A stretch of 64,000 nt of DNA. Origin: Acanthosepion esculentum (Eukaryota > Mollusca > Cephalopoda > Sepiida > Sepiidae). The notes below the pieces were generated by a model, which saw nothing but the letters and a program-made list of their open reading frames with translations, was not told the DNA's origin and searched no databases. The translations under genes were made by a program, and so were the position numbers. Of the stretch, positions 22,991-33,883 are shown in pieces. Numbering within the stretch: the stretch's first letter is position 1; the number at the start of each line of letters is the position of its first letter. The DNA is taken from NCBI GenBank assembly GCA_964036315.1, contig OZ038517.1, forward strand, positions 23,817,662 to 23,881,661, written 5' to 3'.

Positions 22991-22991
22991 A

Positions 22992-23120
22992 ATTTTTCGA
23001 AGCGCGCGAAAGGCGGTTCTAAACTTTTCGAAGCGCGCGAAAGGCGATTCTAAATTTTTCGAAGCGCGTGAAAGGCGATTCTAAATTTTTTGAAGCGCGC
23101 GAAAGGCGATTCTAAATTTT
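22992..23120. repeat. 31-bp CpG-rich minisatellite, 4 units
   Basis: Four 31-bp units are built on 'ttttcgaagcgcgcgaaagg'; successive 'cgaagcgcg' marks lie at 22998, 23029, 23060 and (as 'tgaagcgcg') 23091. Each intact unit holds several CpG sites and a palindromic 'ttcgaag/cgcgcgaa' core, in otherwise AT-rich, CpG-poor DNA. Confidence 0.9.
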
Positions 23121-23402
23121 TATTCCCTGCATGAGAGTAGTCCAGGCGTTCCCGAAGCACGCTCTTTCTTCAGTCCTATCCTCTTCCTTTCTGAAGATCT
23201 GTCTGAAAACACTCAGAACATTTCATGGGTTCACCTCCAAAATCCGAGATGACCAGAGCATGGAGGCTGATCCCACTTCTGATCTAGCCCTAGCAGTTCA
23301 ATTGCGAAAAAACTGATTTGTAAAATTCAATACTTTCAAAACTAAACGTTTGATGTAACGTTTCAACATCACCGAGCAGACCCTGAATTTTCGCCTGTCA
23401 TA

Positions 23403-23540
23403 ATGAATGGTTGTACTGCAGAGAAGATTCCTTTCTTTGAATGTCTATTGGGACTGAAAACCCAAAGTGGAACTCGTACATACCGTGTCGTTAAAGATGC
23501 TGGAAAAATTGTTGGCTCCAGGAAGTTTAATAGTTGCTAA
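23403..23540 (+). CDS. Short unrecognised ORF (45 codons)
   Basis: A complete ATG-to-TAA frame has ordinary amino-acid composition (three cysteines, basic C-terminal half). It has no homolog I recognise. It lies just downstream of the CpG-rich minisatellite. No flanking splice or poly(A) signal makes it convincing; chance is likely. Confidence 0.15.
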   Translation: MNGCTAEKIPFFECLLGLKTQSGTRTYRVVKDAGKIVGSRKFNSC

Positions 23541-26402
23541 AATGAAGAATTTAAAAAAAACTTTCAAAAAATTGTCTACATTCGAAAATGGTATTCATAT
23601 TTAATGCCATTTTTAAACGCTACATTTTTTTATTATTCAAACATGTCTTTATTTAATTAAAAAAAAAAAAAAAGAGGGGGCTATTAAATGAAATATAAAA
23701 GTCTCTGAATTCCTTTTAAGCACTACAGGTATAAGTTTCTGCAAATTCAAAACTTGTCCTTAAGCATGGTTCTCTTGCACTTCAGGTGCACCCACTGGAG
23801 ATAAATCAGACCACAGAATCCATTTTGTTCAAGTTCTGTCTACACAGGCACTGGGCTGACGTTCTCAAATGTATTAGTTCTAAAACACTATATTTCCTGG
23901 AAAAATAGCCTTTGACATCTATTTTCTATTTTACCGAGACCAGGAAAATAGCCTATTCGTTAAAAAAATAAATAAAACTCTTATGAAGAACAGCAACGGG
24001 ATGAATTTCAAAATCACGCTGAAAAATTAATAAGTTGTATTTGAATGTATTTGAAAATATTAAATGCAGAAAGAAAGTCGTATTTTATTAAATTATACGA
24101 GAAGCCCCAACAGTCAGAAAAAATTACTTTTTGAATTTTATTGAATTATTTTTGGTAAGATTCTGAAGGAATTTTCCATATGTTCACACTTGATATTCCA
24201 TTTCTTTCTCTGAAACATCATATGGATTTTTCCTTTATAACTAAAAAAAAAAAAAAAATGGCGAACCCCCTTCCATGAAAAAAGTACTCATAAGATACAG
24301 AAAGTGGACAGACCCTTATAAAAATATTCCCACAAAGTTTTCTAAGAAAGTAACCTATTCAGTATAAAATTAATTAATAAATAAGTACAGGTTGCAAATC
24401 GTTGATTTAGGACTAGGATTTGTTGCGACCGACAGGTTTTAAATCGATCTGGCCGTAAGTCGGTCTGTAATCAAATAATTTTGCTATCTTTTTAGCTTTC
24501 TTTATTGTATTTTTCATATGTTTTTTTTACAGTTTCTTTGCGTTTGATACCATTTTGTATCACTCTCTATTGTCTACACATTATTTTGTTTCTTATTTTT
24601 ACGTTCGTCAGGTCTGAATAAAACTCTACATACAATTACAATTTTTTTAAATATCTGCTAAAACATAAAAAAAAGATACAGATGCAAAAAAAACATTTTA
24701 TTTGCAAAACATAGCAAAATACGTACAAAAAATCTTGATTAGCCAAAACAGATGGAAACACTCTTGTAGAGGACCGTGTGTTTGAGTGTTGTTAAATGAG
24801 GAACACGTGCTGTTTATTCCTGCTAGAAGGTCCAACTACAAGAAAATGGAGGACTCAAGTTGAATCCAACCGAAGATGTAAAGAAAACAAACAAGACCTA
24901 TATATATATATATATATATATATATGTCAACAGATATATGTATTAAACAACAAATTTACAAGTGACACACATCAACATTTGTGTTTGTGTGTGGATGTAA
25001 AGAGTTTGTATTTTGGTGAATGTTCGTACGTACGTGTATTTGTGATTCATGGCGTTTTCCCACAAGTGGGCAAAACGCGGATTTTTGTGAGAGATCACAT
25101 TTTTAAATGTGTCCGCTGAAATGAAAAGAGAACGAGGCAAGAAGTCGCCCAGTATTTATAGTGTAGGGAGAGCGTCCCCTCGTGAACAATTAAGGAAGTA
25201 AGGAGCTAACTCTGACACTCTCACTGCCAGACGCAAAGCGGTCGTGGCCAAACGTCCAAACAGACCAATTTGTTGTAGAACAGTCTTAAGTTGCAGACGA
25301 CCTGTACTGAAAATTCAGTTTGAATTGGATAATTCCCTGATATTTGGCAAATAAATATTTTAGCTTTTATTTCGGTAAAAAATTTAAAAAAAAAACAACG
25401 TATTTCGGTGTTACCTAGTATTTAAAATTATCTATTTTAATTTTTTAAATATTTTAAAAATCTAATTCAAACTTTATTTCGTATAAATAACGAAGAGTAT
25501 TTTGAGTCTGTCTTTGCCGTGAGTACTCCAGAGAATTGTTTCGTAGTTTCTACCAATAACATTTCATTTGTGCTATCTATATGTTGAGTTTAAACTGAAA
25601 CAGGTACAATTGTCCACCTAATCTCACAGCTCTCTCCCCAAACATTTAAACATGGTTTAATATTTTATTATTTAATTTTTTTTTTTTTTTTTTTTTTTTT
25701 TAACGAATGATTGCAAAAAAAAAAAACATGTCCTCCGGTTCGTGGTCTGATCATGCAAGTCTGACCGCACCAAGCTAAACGCCCTTTCGCTTCACCATTT
25801 CTCTCTAATCCCTCCGCCCTCCCGTCAAGCCGTCAAGATTAAAATTCCCCGGTGTGCTCCATCCACTCCCCCACAAGACCATAGTGCATTGTTGTGTATA
25901 TGATTGGAATTAAGATTATGGTCTGGTGTACAAGCTTTCTTTACCCACTAGAGTTACCGACCCACCCTCTTCACCTTCACTACCGCTGTTGTCATTTATG
26001 AAGTCTTAGCTAAGTTTGGCACAAGTCCAAAAATATGGGGCACACACATTGAATTCGTTATTACTCAATAATGGTCAACCAGACTAGTTGGTTGACCCTA
26101 ACCCCATACCAAGGTGCCCCTTGCTCACTATTATTTTCATTTATTATTATTATTAATAATAATAATTTTTTTTCGTTTAAGTTCATTTCTTCTCTCCCCC
26201 GCTACCATTTCTCGCTGATGTCGCTTTCCACACCTTTTCTTTGTATAAATAATACCTCGATAAATTATTCGTTTTTTTGGGGAGGGGGGTATTCTTTCTA
26301 TTTTTTTTTTTCCAATTCCCTTTTCTTTTTTTTTTTTTTTTTTTTTTTTTTCATGTAATGAGAAGTACTGTGTGCGTGTTTTCAGTCTTTGGCTGAGATC
26401 CT
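23541..26402. other. AT-rich spacer
   Basis: (TA)n at 24899-24925. Long T runs at about 25677-25701 and 26330-26352. A short A/T palindrome lies at 26145-26166. The 107-codon plus frame at 24796-25119 crosses the (TA)n microsatellite and is not supported. No mobile element was securely identified. Confidence 0.5.
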
Positions 26403-26744
26403 TCATATTCTTCTGATTTTAAGTCCCAAACCCAGACCATCCCCCATCCCAGGCAGTACCTCTCCCTCGGGATGGATGCCCGGCACCTGAAGAGTCTCCC
26501 AAAAAGGGGCAATGCCGTGGCTTAAATCTTGGGAAATTTTTTCCGGTATTGTCGATAAACCCACACCTTGTGTCACAACCGGGTGCGATGTGGGCACCCC
26601 CGCCTGTAGATATCTATAAAGTCGAGAAACATACACCCGAGGTTTAGTTAGTAAGTACTTCATGTCTTGAAAAAGTCTCTCATACACCTTATCTCCCCAT
26701 GTATTATCTAAGTATACATCTCCATCTCTGACATTATTACACAT
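26403..26744 (-). CDS. Unrecognised 113-codon ORF, probably repeat-derived
   Basis: It runs from a genuine ATG to a stop with well-mixed, protein-like composition, higher GC than its surroundings and no low-complexity content in the first 80 residues. The C-terminus becomes Gly/Leu-rich. Upstream on the minus strand is a GA-rich microsatellite, and poly(T) (26.33 kb) lies just beyond the stop. Part of the DNA recurs at 22.86 kb in a different frame. I recognise no domain. It may be a transposon fragment or an orphan exon. Confidence 0.35.
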   Translation of the reverse strand: MCNNVRDGDVYLDNTWGDKVYERLFQDMKYLLTKPRVYVSRLYRYLQAGVPTSHPVVTQGVGLSTIPEKISQDLSHGIAPFWETLQVPGIHPEGEVLPGMGDGLGLGLKIRRI

Positions 26745-26863
26745 ACTCTCTGTCTCTCTCTCTGTCTCTCATATATATATTGCGTGTGTGTATAATTTCT
26801 CAGCGATAATTTTTCAAAGCTTGTGATTGAATAGACAGTTGAAAACCAGTTTTTCAGTGGGAA

Positions 26864-26867
<4 letters not shown>

Positions 26868-26905
<38 letters not shown>
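26868..26905. repeat. (AT)n microsatellite
   Basis: Uninterrupted alternating A/T. Confidence 0.95.
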
Positions 26906-26907
<2 letters not shown>

Positions 26908-26985
26908 AGGGGTTGAGTACGTTACGCATACACATTATCTAAACATTGTGTGTACCACACACACGCACATTGGTAAACATTCTTT

Positions 26986-27197
26986 CCTTACATACAATCA
27001 TTTGAAATAAAGCACACAATTTCTATTTATTTATCTGTCTTGCCTACCTGTCACTATTGACAAAATCTTTTTCTCCTCTCTCTCTCTCTTTCCTTACATA
27101 CAATCATTTGAAATAAAGCACACAATTTCTATTTATTTATCTGTCTTGCCTACCTGTCACTATTGACAAAATCTTTTTCTCCTCTCTCTCTCTCTCT
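26986..27197. repeat. 106-bp tandem duplication
   Basis: Two apparently identical 106-bp units begin at 26986 and 27092. Each ends in a (CT)n tract, slightly longer in the second, so the duplication is recent and may have arisen by slippage at the CT tract. Confidence 0.9.
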
Positions 27198-27282
27198 CTC
27201 TCTTGCACACACGCACACCGACATACACCTGTCTGTGTATTGACATTTTTCCAACACGCACCATTAATAAAAACAAACCACA

Positions 27283-27471
27283 ATGACTACGACTACAAAA
27301 ACCTTGGTGATCCTCCATCGCATTGCTTTCAAATACGGCCTCCGTTTTACTCGTAAAAGCCTCGGATATTTAACAAATTTAACTAACATTTCTTTATCCC
27401 ACCAGCATTTTCCAAGGGTTCAGTTAGTGTCAACACGTTCCTATTCTTGTGTGTCCCATCTAAAACTTTGA
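27283..27471 (+). CDS. Small ORF with no acidic residues (62 codons)
   Basis: An ATG in a fair initiation context ('ccacaatgac') opens a frame with no Asp or Glu and several Arg, Lys, Ser and Thr residues, the composition of a mitochondrial targeting presequence. No splice donor is apparent before the stop and I recognise no homolog. It could be a presequence exon remnant, or chance in AT-rich DNA. Confidence 0.2.
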   Translation: MTTTTKTLVILHRIAFKYGLRFTRKSLGYLTNLTNISLSHQHFPRVQLVSTRSYSCVSHLKL

Positions 27472-28086
27472 TTTGAAAAACAAAAAAAAACACCCACATT
27501 TTTATTTCTTCGTTTGATTTGGTCAGCTTGTAAAAAGGCATGTTGCTATCAATTTACATATTTTTGCCGGTGGCCTCTTTATACCTGAGACGAACAAAGT
27601 GTCTGACTTTTTTCAAAAGAGAAAGAAAGGAAGAAAAGAAGCAAGGAACGTGAAAGGGAGAACAATGTAAAAAGAAAAAAAATGAGTCATTAACTTTTTT
27701 CTTCATTTCTTTTTTTTTTCTTTTTTTTTTTTGAAAGTGTTAGTTTCTCTTTTCATTTCTTTCTTTTTTTTTCTCTCTTTTCACTTTATTTCTTCGTCTT
27801 TTTATTTTCCGCTCTCTCCTTTACCTCTTCGTTTTTTCTTTTCCTCTTCGTCTGTTTTTCCCATACTTTTCTCAATCTCACTCTCTTCGTTTCTTTTTCC
27901 TCTCCTGTTTTTTTTTTTTTTTTTTTTCGTTTTCGCAACTCTCTCTCTTTCTTGACTTTAACTTTTGAGTCTAAATTTATTCTTTTCCCACCTTTTGGAA
28001 AACATGGTTTAATTTTTTCCTTTTTCCTCTCCATTTAGTTTGATTTTTTTTTTTTTTCGTGCTCACCCTCTTGCTCTATTTTTTGC
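27472..28086. other. Pyrimidine-rich low-complexity tract
   Basis: From 27.69 kb the plus strand is mostly T and C without a clean period and leads into the 36-bp minisatellite. No gene seen. Confidence 0.6.
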
Positions 28087-28727
28087 TTCCCCCATCTTGG
28101 TGTAGTTTCTTTTTGCATCCCCTCTTCTTGGTCTAATTTCTTTTTGCATCCTACCTCTCGGCGTATTTTCTTCTTGCATCCCCTCCCCACCTCTCGGCGT
28201 AATTTCTTCTTGCATCCCCTCCCCACCTCTCGGCGTATTTTCTTCTTGCATCCCCTCCCCACCTCTCGGCGTAATTTCTTCTTGCATCCCCTCCCCACCT
28301 CTCGGCGTAATTTCTTCTTGCATCCCCTCCCCACCTCTTGGTGTAATTTCTTCTTTCATCCCCTCCCCACCTCTTGGTGTAATTTCTTCTTTCATCCCCT
28401 CCCCACCTCTTGGTGTAATTTCTTCTTTCATCCCCTCCCCACCTCTTGGTGTAATTTCTTCTTTCATCCCCTCCCCACCTCTTGGTGTAATTTCTTCTTT
28501 CATCCCCTCCCCACCTCTTGGTGTAATTTCTTCTTTCATCCCCTCCCCACCTCTTGGTGTAATTTCTTCTTTCATCCCCTCCCCACCTCTTGGTGTAATT
28601 TCTTCTTTCATCCCCTCCCCACCTCTTGGTGTAATTTCTTCTTTCATCCCCTCCCCACCTCTTGGTGTAATTTCTTCTTGCATCCCCCTCACCACCACTT
28701 GGTGTAATTTCTTCTTGCATCCCTCCA
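28087..28727. repeat. 36-bp minisatellite, about 17 units
   Basis: The unit is 'cctccccacctc' plus 'ttggtgtaatttcttctttcatcc' with minor changes. Two subtypes are blocked: 'ctcggcgta..cttgcat' units at 28.15-28.32 kb and 'cttggtgta..ctttcat' units at 28.33-28.67 kb. Degenerate edge units flank both ends. Because 36 is divisible by 3, minus-strand frames translate as 12-residue repeats (for example GGEGMKEEITPR) for up to 247 codons. Without flanking exon evidence I treat this as a minisatellite. Confidence 0.95.
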
Positions 28728-29101
28728 CCACCACTTCTAACGCCCCTCCCCTCCCTTCTTGTCTCTCTTCTTTTTTTTCTTTTTCCTCTCTCTTTCTGCA
28801 ATTCATACATTTTCATTCTCAGTTACTTGGAAATATTTCCTCATTCATCAGCTGTTCATTTTATGTTGGATCGCTTCAGTATACTAAAAGAAAAAAAAAA
28901 TTGTCACAATGACATTTATCCAGATTGAGTTGATGTCTTTGTTCCAAGTTAGCAAAATCCTTCAAATGAAAAGTTACCTGTCCCATTTACTATTTACATG
29001 AGTGATGAACTTTGTCTCTGGGGAATCAGTTTTATGCTTTGGGACTTAAACTTGTAGTAACCCATCTGAATACGAGCTCTTCTCTCTGGTGTTGGGGCAA
29101 G

Positions 29102-29191
29102 ATGGCTTCTTCAGGGTCTTCAACTATAAAGAGGCGGACAACTTTTACAGTTGAATGCGAGAAATGCAAATATTGTTCAAAACCTTTTGTG
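29102..29191 (+). CDS. Candidate first coding exon (30 codons)
   Basis: An ATG in strong Kozak context ('gcaagatggct') opens a 30-codon frame running into a consensus 5' splice site, 'gtaagtg', at 29192; the exon would end in phase 0. The peptide starts MASSGSS, is basic in the middle and ends with a Cys-rich segment (CEKCKYC then SKPF). That resembles the start of a zinc-finger knuckle, but no complete finger fits in the exon. Without the splice the frame stops three codons later. No downstream partner exon was found; the 61.7-kb exon is not compatible in frame. Confidence 0.35.
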
Positions 29192-29907
29192 GTAAGTGTT
29201 TAACTTCATTATTGATATTCAATATCATATCGAGAAAATAGTTTGAAAATAATTATTCAAAAGAATTTATTTGAATTGTACATTGTGTGAAAAAAAATTG
29301 ATCACAAGACCAATTATACTAAATGATAATTATTCGAAATACTTATGTTTGAAATATGTATGTGGTCTTGCTATGAGAGAGTCAATACTGATTTACCTAG
29401 AACTAATAATATTCTTGAAGGATAGCATAGGGTTTTTGCAGCAGCAAGTACCATCCTACAATCTAGTAATTCTCAGATGCTCTTAAAAGAGAACAGGACT
29501 TGTAAGAAATTCATATTGTAAAAGAAAGAGCAGGTTGCCAAAATATCGAGCGCCAAGAAATGCTGCAATGTAAATGGAAAACTTAAAAAATTAGTGGCGT
29601 CCTTTAACGAGTATTCTTCTGTAGTTGTCTATTTGCGTGCAGTATCATATAACTAAAGGTTATAAGAATTTCTTCTTGCTAAATTGTTTTATTAATGACA
29701 TTTGTATTTCGAATAATTATTTCCGTATTTCCTTTTTTAATTTTTACATTTTGATTGCAATAAATTATTTTGCATTTCAAATAATTATCATTTAGTATAA
29801 TTGTCCATTTGATTAATTTTCATTCAAACAATTTAAATTCAAATTTTTTTTCAAATAATTGTTTTCAATTAATGTTCACATAATCATCAATATTGTACAT
29901 AATTTGA
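29192..29907. other. AT-rich, intron-like DNA
   Basis: It follows the candidate donor at 29192. No further exon, and no mobile-element end identified. Confidence 0.45.
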
Positions 29908-30662
29908 TTTCTCTCTCTCTCTCCTCTCTCTTTTCTCTCTCCTCTCTCTTTTTCTCTCTCCTCTCTCTTTTTCTCTCTCCTCTCTCTTTTTCTCTCTCCT
30001 CTCTCTTTTTCCTCTCTCCTCTCTCTTTTTCCTCTCTCCTCTCTCTTTTTCCTCTCTCCTCTCTCTTTTCCTCTCTCCTCTCTCTTTTCCTCTCTCCTCT
30101 CTTTTTCCTCTCTCCTCTCTCTTTTTCCTCTCTCCTCTCTCTTTTTCCTCTCTCCTCTCTCTTTTTCCTCTCTCCTCTCTCTTTTTTCCTCTCTCCTCTC
30201 TCTTTTTTCCTCTCTCCTCTCTCTTTTTCCTCTCTCCTCTCTCTTTTTCCTCTCTCCTCTCTCTTTTTCCTCTCTCCTCTCTCTTTTTCCTCTCTCCTCT
30301 CTCTTTTTCCTCTCTCCTCTCTTTTTCCTCTCTCCTCTCTCTTTTTCCTCTCTCCTCTCTCTTTTTCCTCTCTCCTCTCTCTTTTTCCTCTCTCCTCTCT
30401 CTTTTTCCTCTCTCCTCTCTCTTTTCCTCTCTCCTCTCTCTTTTTCCTCTCTCCTCTCTCTTTTTCCTCTCTCCTCTCTCTTTTTCCTCTCTCCTCTCTC
30501 TTTTTCCTCTCTCCTCTCTCTTTTTCCTCTCTCCTCTCTCTTTTTCCTCTCTCCTCTCTCTTTTTCCTCTCTCCTCTCTCTTTTTCCTCTCTCCTCTCTC
30601 TTTTTCCTCTCTCCTCTCTCTTTTTCCTCTCTCCTCTCTCTTTTTCCTCTCTCCTCTCTCCT

Positions 30663-30742
<80 letters not shown>

Positions 30743-31088
30743 CTCTCTTTTTCCTCTCTCTCTCTCTCTCTCTCTCCTCTCTTTTTCCTCTCTCCTCTCT
30801 CTTTTTCCTCTCTCCTCTCTCTTTTTCCTCTCTCCTCTCTCTTTTTCCTCTCTCCTCTCTCTTTTTCCTCTCTCCTCTCTCTTTTTCCTCTCTCCTCTCT
30901 CTTTTTCCTCTCTCCTCTCTCTTTTTCCTCTCTCCTCTCTCTTTTTCCTCTCTTTTTCCTCTCTCCTCTCTCCTCTCTCTCTCTCTCTTTTTCCTCTCTC
31001 TCTCTCTCTCTTTTTCCTCTCTCTCTCTTTCCTCTCTCTCTCTCTCTCTCTTTTTCCTCTCTCTCTCTCTCTTTCCTCTCTCTCTCTC
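29908..31088. repeat. 20-bp CT-rich tandem array, 1.2 kb
   Basis: The dominant unit is 'ctctttttcctctctcctct' (20 bp, about 40 regular copies). It is interrupted at 30.66-30.78 kb by pure (CT)n segments and degenerates into (CT)n with 'tttttcc' spacers after 30.95 kb. The plus strand is entirely pyrimidine. The 459-codon plus frame and 404-codon minus frame are artefacts. Confidence 0.97.
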
Positions 31089-31224
31089 ATAATTGTTAAA
31101 TTTTCTTCACTTGCTTTATTATTAGTAATATTATTGTTGTTGTCCGAGATTCAGAAAAGGTCTATTGGCTTCATTCTAGAAAATAAGTCAAAGTTTAAAA
31201 CAAAAACAAATTGTTCAGTTAAAA

Positions 31225-31535
31225 TCAAAACTAAGTAAGGTCTCTGATCAGGAGGTATTTGAGGAGCATGGAACCACCTCTTAGCTACTGATGTTCTCAG
31301 TGACCCAGGGTGGTAGCACCTGTTAGGGTTCCAGCTAATTGGTGTCAAAAAAACTATGAAAATGTGAAAATAGGTTCTAATGCCAGAAATAATTCGTAAA
31401 AAAACCCACAAAAAAACTGTACATTATTACCAGCAATACATTTTTGAAAACAAAAATATTACCAGCAATAAAAATCTTGTTGGCATTAAATAACCCATTG
31501 AGGTTGATATGCCGTAAAACTAACTAAACCACAAA
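31225..31535 (-). repeat. Dispersed repeat G, copy 1 (left arm of inverted pair)
   Basis: It matches the reverse complement of about 32250-32590. Shared marks are 'gaggagcatggaaccac', 'gacccagggtggtagca', 'ttaccagcaata' and 'ggcattaaataa'. Class unknown; no tRNA head or coding motif is visible. The strand is assigned relative to the 32.3-kb copy. Confidence 0.8.
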
Positions 31536-31904
31536 AGGTGGATTGTACAATAATAGATATAAAAATATACGTCATTGTGAGAGAAACATAAAAAAAATAT
31601 AAATCGGGAATCTTGAAAATTAAATCCCTTATTGAGTCTCGTTCTCAATTTTAGCGTTTGATTGGACCACCATCTTTTTATTTTGTTACTATTTTTGAAG
31701 CATGATATACTACAGAAACAAGTGGAAATTTTCTTGTGACATGTAAAAATGTGAATAAAATAAAATTTCATGTCATGGCTGTCTATGCTTAAAAGAAAAA
31801 AGAAAACCTTATTCAAATTAGGGGATAAAAAAGAAATTTAAAAGAAATTTTTCAATTTGAAAATACAAAGTGAATGACAAACATTAGTTTCATAATTGAT
31901 TGAA

Positions 31905-31987
31905 AATCATTTTTGGTTTGGTTTGTTTTGTTCTGTTATATCAACCTCAGTGGGTTATTTAATGCCGACAAGATTTTTATTGCTGGT

Positions 31988-32023
<36 letters not shown>

Positions 32024-32037
32024 GTATTGCTGGTAAT
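31905..32037 (+). repeat. Dispersed repeat G, partial copy
   Basis: It shares 'tatcaacctcagtgggtta', 'tttaatgccgacaa' and 'ttattgctggtaat' with the 32.25-kb copy in the same orientation. It is interrupted by a T tract (31988-32020). Confidence 0.75.
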
Positions 32038-32249
32038 AAGGGACTACCTTAACCAAACCTTTCCACAGTGTTGGGGCATCATCAAATGGCTACCATGTTC
32101 ACCTAACACCAATGGATTTATTTTGAGGGGGGTGTAGTAAAGAACAAGGTTTATGAGAAAAATCCCCACACAGTGGATGAATTAAAAGAATATATCTCAG
32201 AATAAATATATTGAAATTTATGCAGATTGGGATTTGTGTTGTGCTGGTT

Positions 32250-32590
32250 TGGTTTGTCTTACAGCATATTAACCTCAATGGGATTATTTAATGCCGACAA
32301 TGTTTTTATTGCTGGTAATATTTCCAAAAATGAAATTGCTGATATTTTTTCCTCAAAAATGTATAGCTGGTAATTTTTTTATTTTTTTTATTTCAAAAAT
32401 GTATTGCTGGTATTAAAACCTATTTTTGCACTATGATAGCATTTTGATCCCAGTTTGGAGTTAACTATTTGCCCATAGCTGGGACCTTAACAGATGCTAC
32501 CACCCTGGGTCAGGGTGGACCTGGGAACACCAGCAATTAAGAAGTGGTTCCATGCTCCTCAAAACCTCTTGATCAGAGGCCTTGTTGTTG
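32250..32590 (+). repeat. Dispersed repeat G, copy 2 (right arm of inverted pair)
   Basis: Inverted partner of 31225-31535, about 700 bp apart. Together they could form a foldback of about 300 bp per arm, with a third partial copy in the loop. Confidence 0.8.
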
Positions 32591-32829
32591 ACTGTAGTTT
32601 GTCTTACACAGGATGCCTCATTTGGGGGTATGGTTTACTCTTTTGCAGAGGTGCAGTCAGTGTATTCTGAAGCCCCAGGCAACAGGGTGGAAATTCATTT
32701 TTGTGAGGTAGAGCATCAAATAGTTCCTTCTTCCTTCCAGCCAGTCAGTGCTTGGAAGCTATTTAGTCTGTGGACATAAATTATTTTCTTTACTCGAAAC
32801 ATCAAAGTGGGTTATTATTGGAGGGGGTC

Positions 32830-33510
32830 ATTCTATGAAATTGATTAACACTTCCATGTATTTTATCACGAATCTCTGAATACATCGTAAAAGCACCAAA
32901 TCAGATGTGGCAGCAATAGTCAATATATGGTTGAATGGTAGACTTAGGTGTAAAATAGATTCTGACCTGAAAAATTGTCTCCCATGATATAGTGAACCAA
33001 ATTTCCTAACAGCAGACTTGATTAAATATTATTGTTCCACTTTATATCAGTGGGAAAAGTTTGGCCAAAGGATGCAGTGTGTCACTCTCCTCGAGGTTAG
33101 CATCAGGAATGCTGATTGAGGGCAGAAAGGGTTCTCCGAGACCAAATACATTCTCATAAGAAAAAATGACTGGCACAACACAGTCAACCAGCAACAGGCC
33201 TAAAAATTGATTCAACTGAATCTTTTCACTTCATTTTGCTGAAAAACTTTAGCCAAGAAGGTGCAATGAGACACTATCCTGTAGGTTAACATCAACCATG
33301 CTGATGTAAGACAAAAAGAGAGCAGTTTCGTTTCATGTCATTTAGATTAGCTTCCTATTTGACTTTACTCAAATCAACTAGTATAGATATCGAGTTGAGA
33401 ATGGATGCCCCCCAGGAAGGTCATTGAAAGGCGCAATGTGTCGTTCTCCTCGAGGTTAGCATAAGGAATGTTGACAAAGGGGTTCTCTGAGACAACACCA
33501 CCAACTGAAA
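32830..33510 (-). mobile_element. CR1/Jockey-type LINE fragments (family A), frame-broken
   Basis: On the minus strand, 'YIDYCCHIWFGA' is readable near 32.9 kb, and the 'gcatcaggaatgctgattgagg' block (a SISMADA-like peptide in intact copies) occurs near 33.1 and again near 33.3 and 33.45 kb. The repeated block suggests several overlapping truncated copies or internal duplications. No intact frame remains. Confidence 0.65.
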
Positions 33511-33721
33511 TTTTTTACCCACATTTTGATTTAAATTTAAATTTGAACAAGGAAATGACTCCTATCCAAAATATAGAAGGAGAAAGCCAGAAGATGGAGG
33601 CCACATTGGCAAGATCATTGAGAAATATTGAAATGCATTATTTTTTTTCTCCACAAATTATAACAATGATTTAAAATCAATTAATAAAAAATGTGTGACC
33701 CACAGCAAAGTGTTGGTAATA

Positions 33722-33763
<42 letters not shown>
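33722..33763. repeat. (TA)n microsatellite
   Basis: Uninterrupted alternating T/A. Confidence 0.95.
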
Positions 33764-33764
<1 letters not shown>

Positions 33765-33883
33765 TGTGCAGATAGGGTAATGGTTATCAATTACCAAGTC
33801 AAGTTCAAATTCTAGTCAGTTCAGTTTTGTTAACTTTGTGCTAATGCTATTGCAAAAAGTATGAGTTGATCTTCCTTGAGCTT

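Noticed and set aside
28087..28727. CRISPR-like regular repeats
   Set aside because: Units are contiguous with no unique spacers, and the context is an animal genome.
29859..31238. 459-codon plus and 404-codon minus frames
   Set aside because: Artefacts of the 20-bp CT array.
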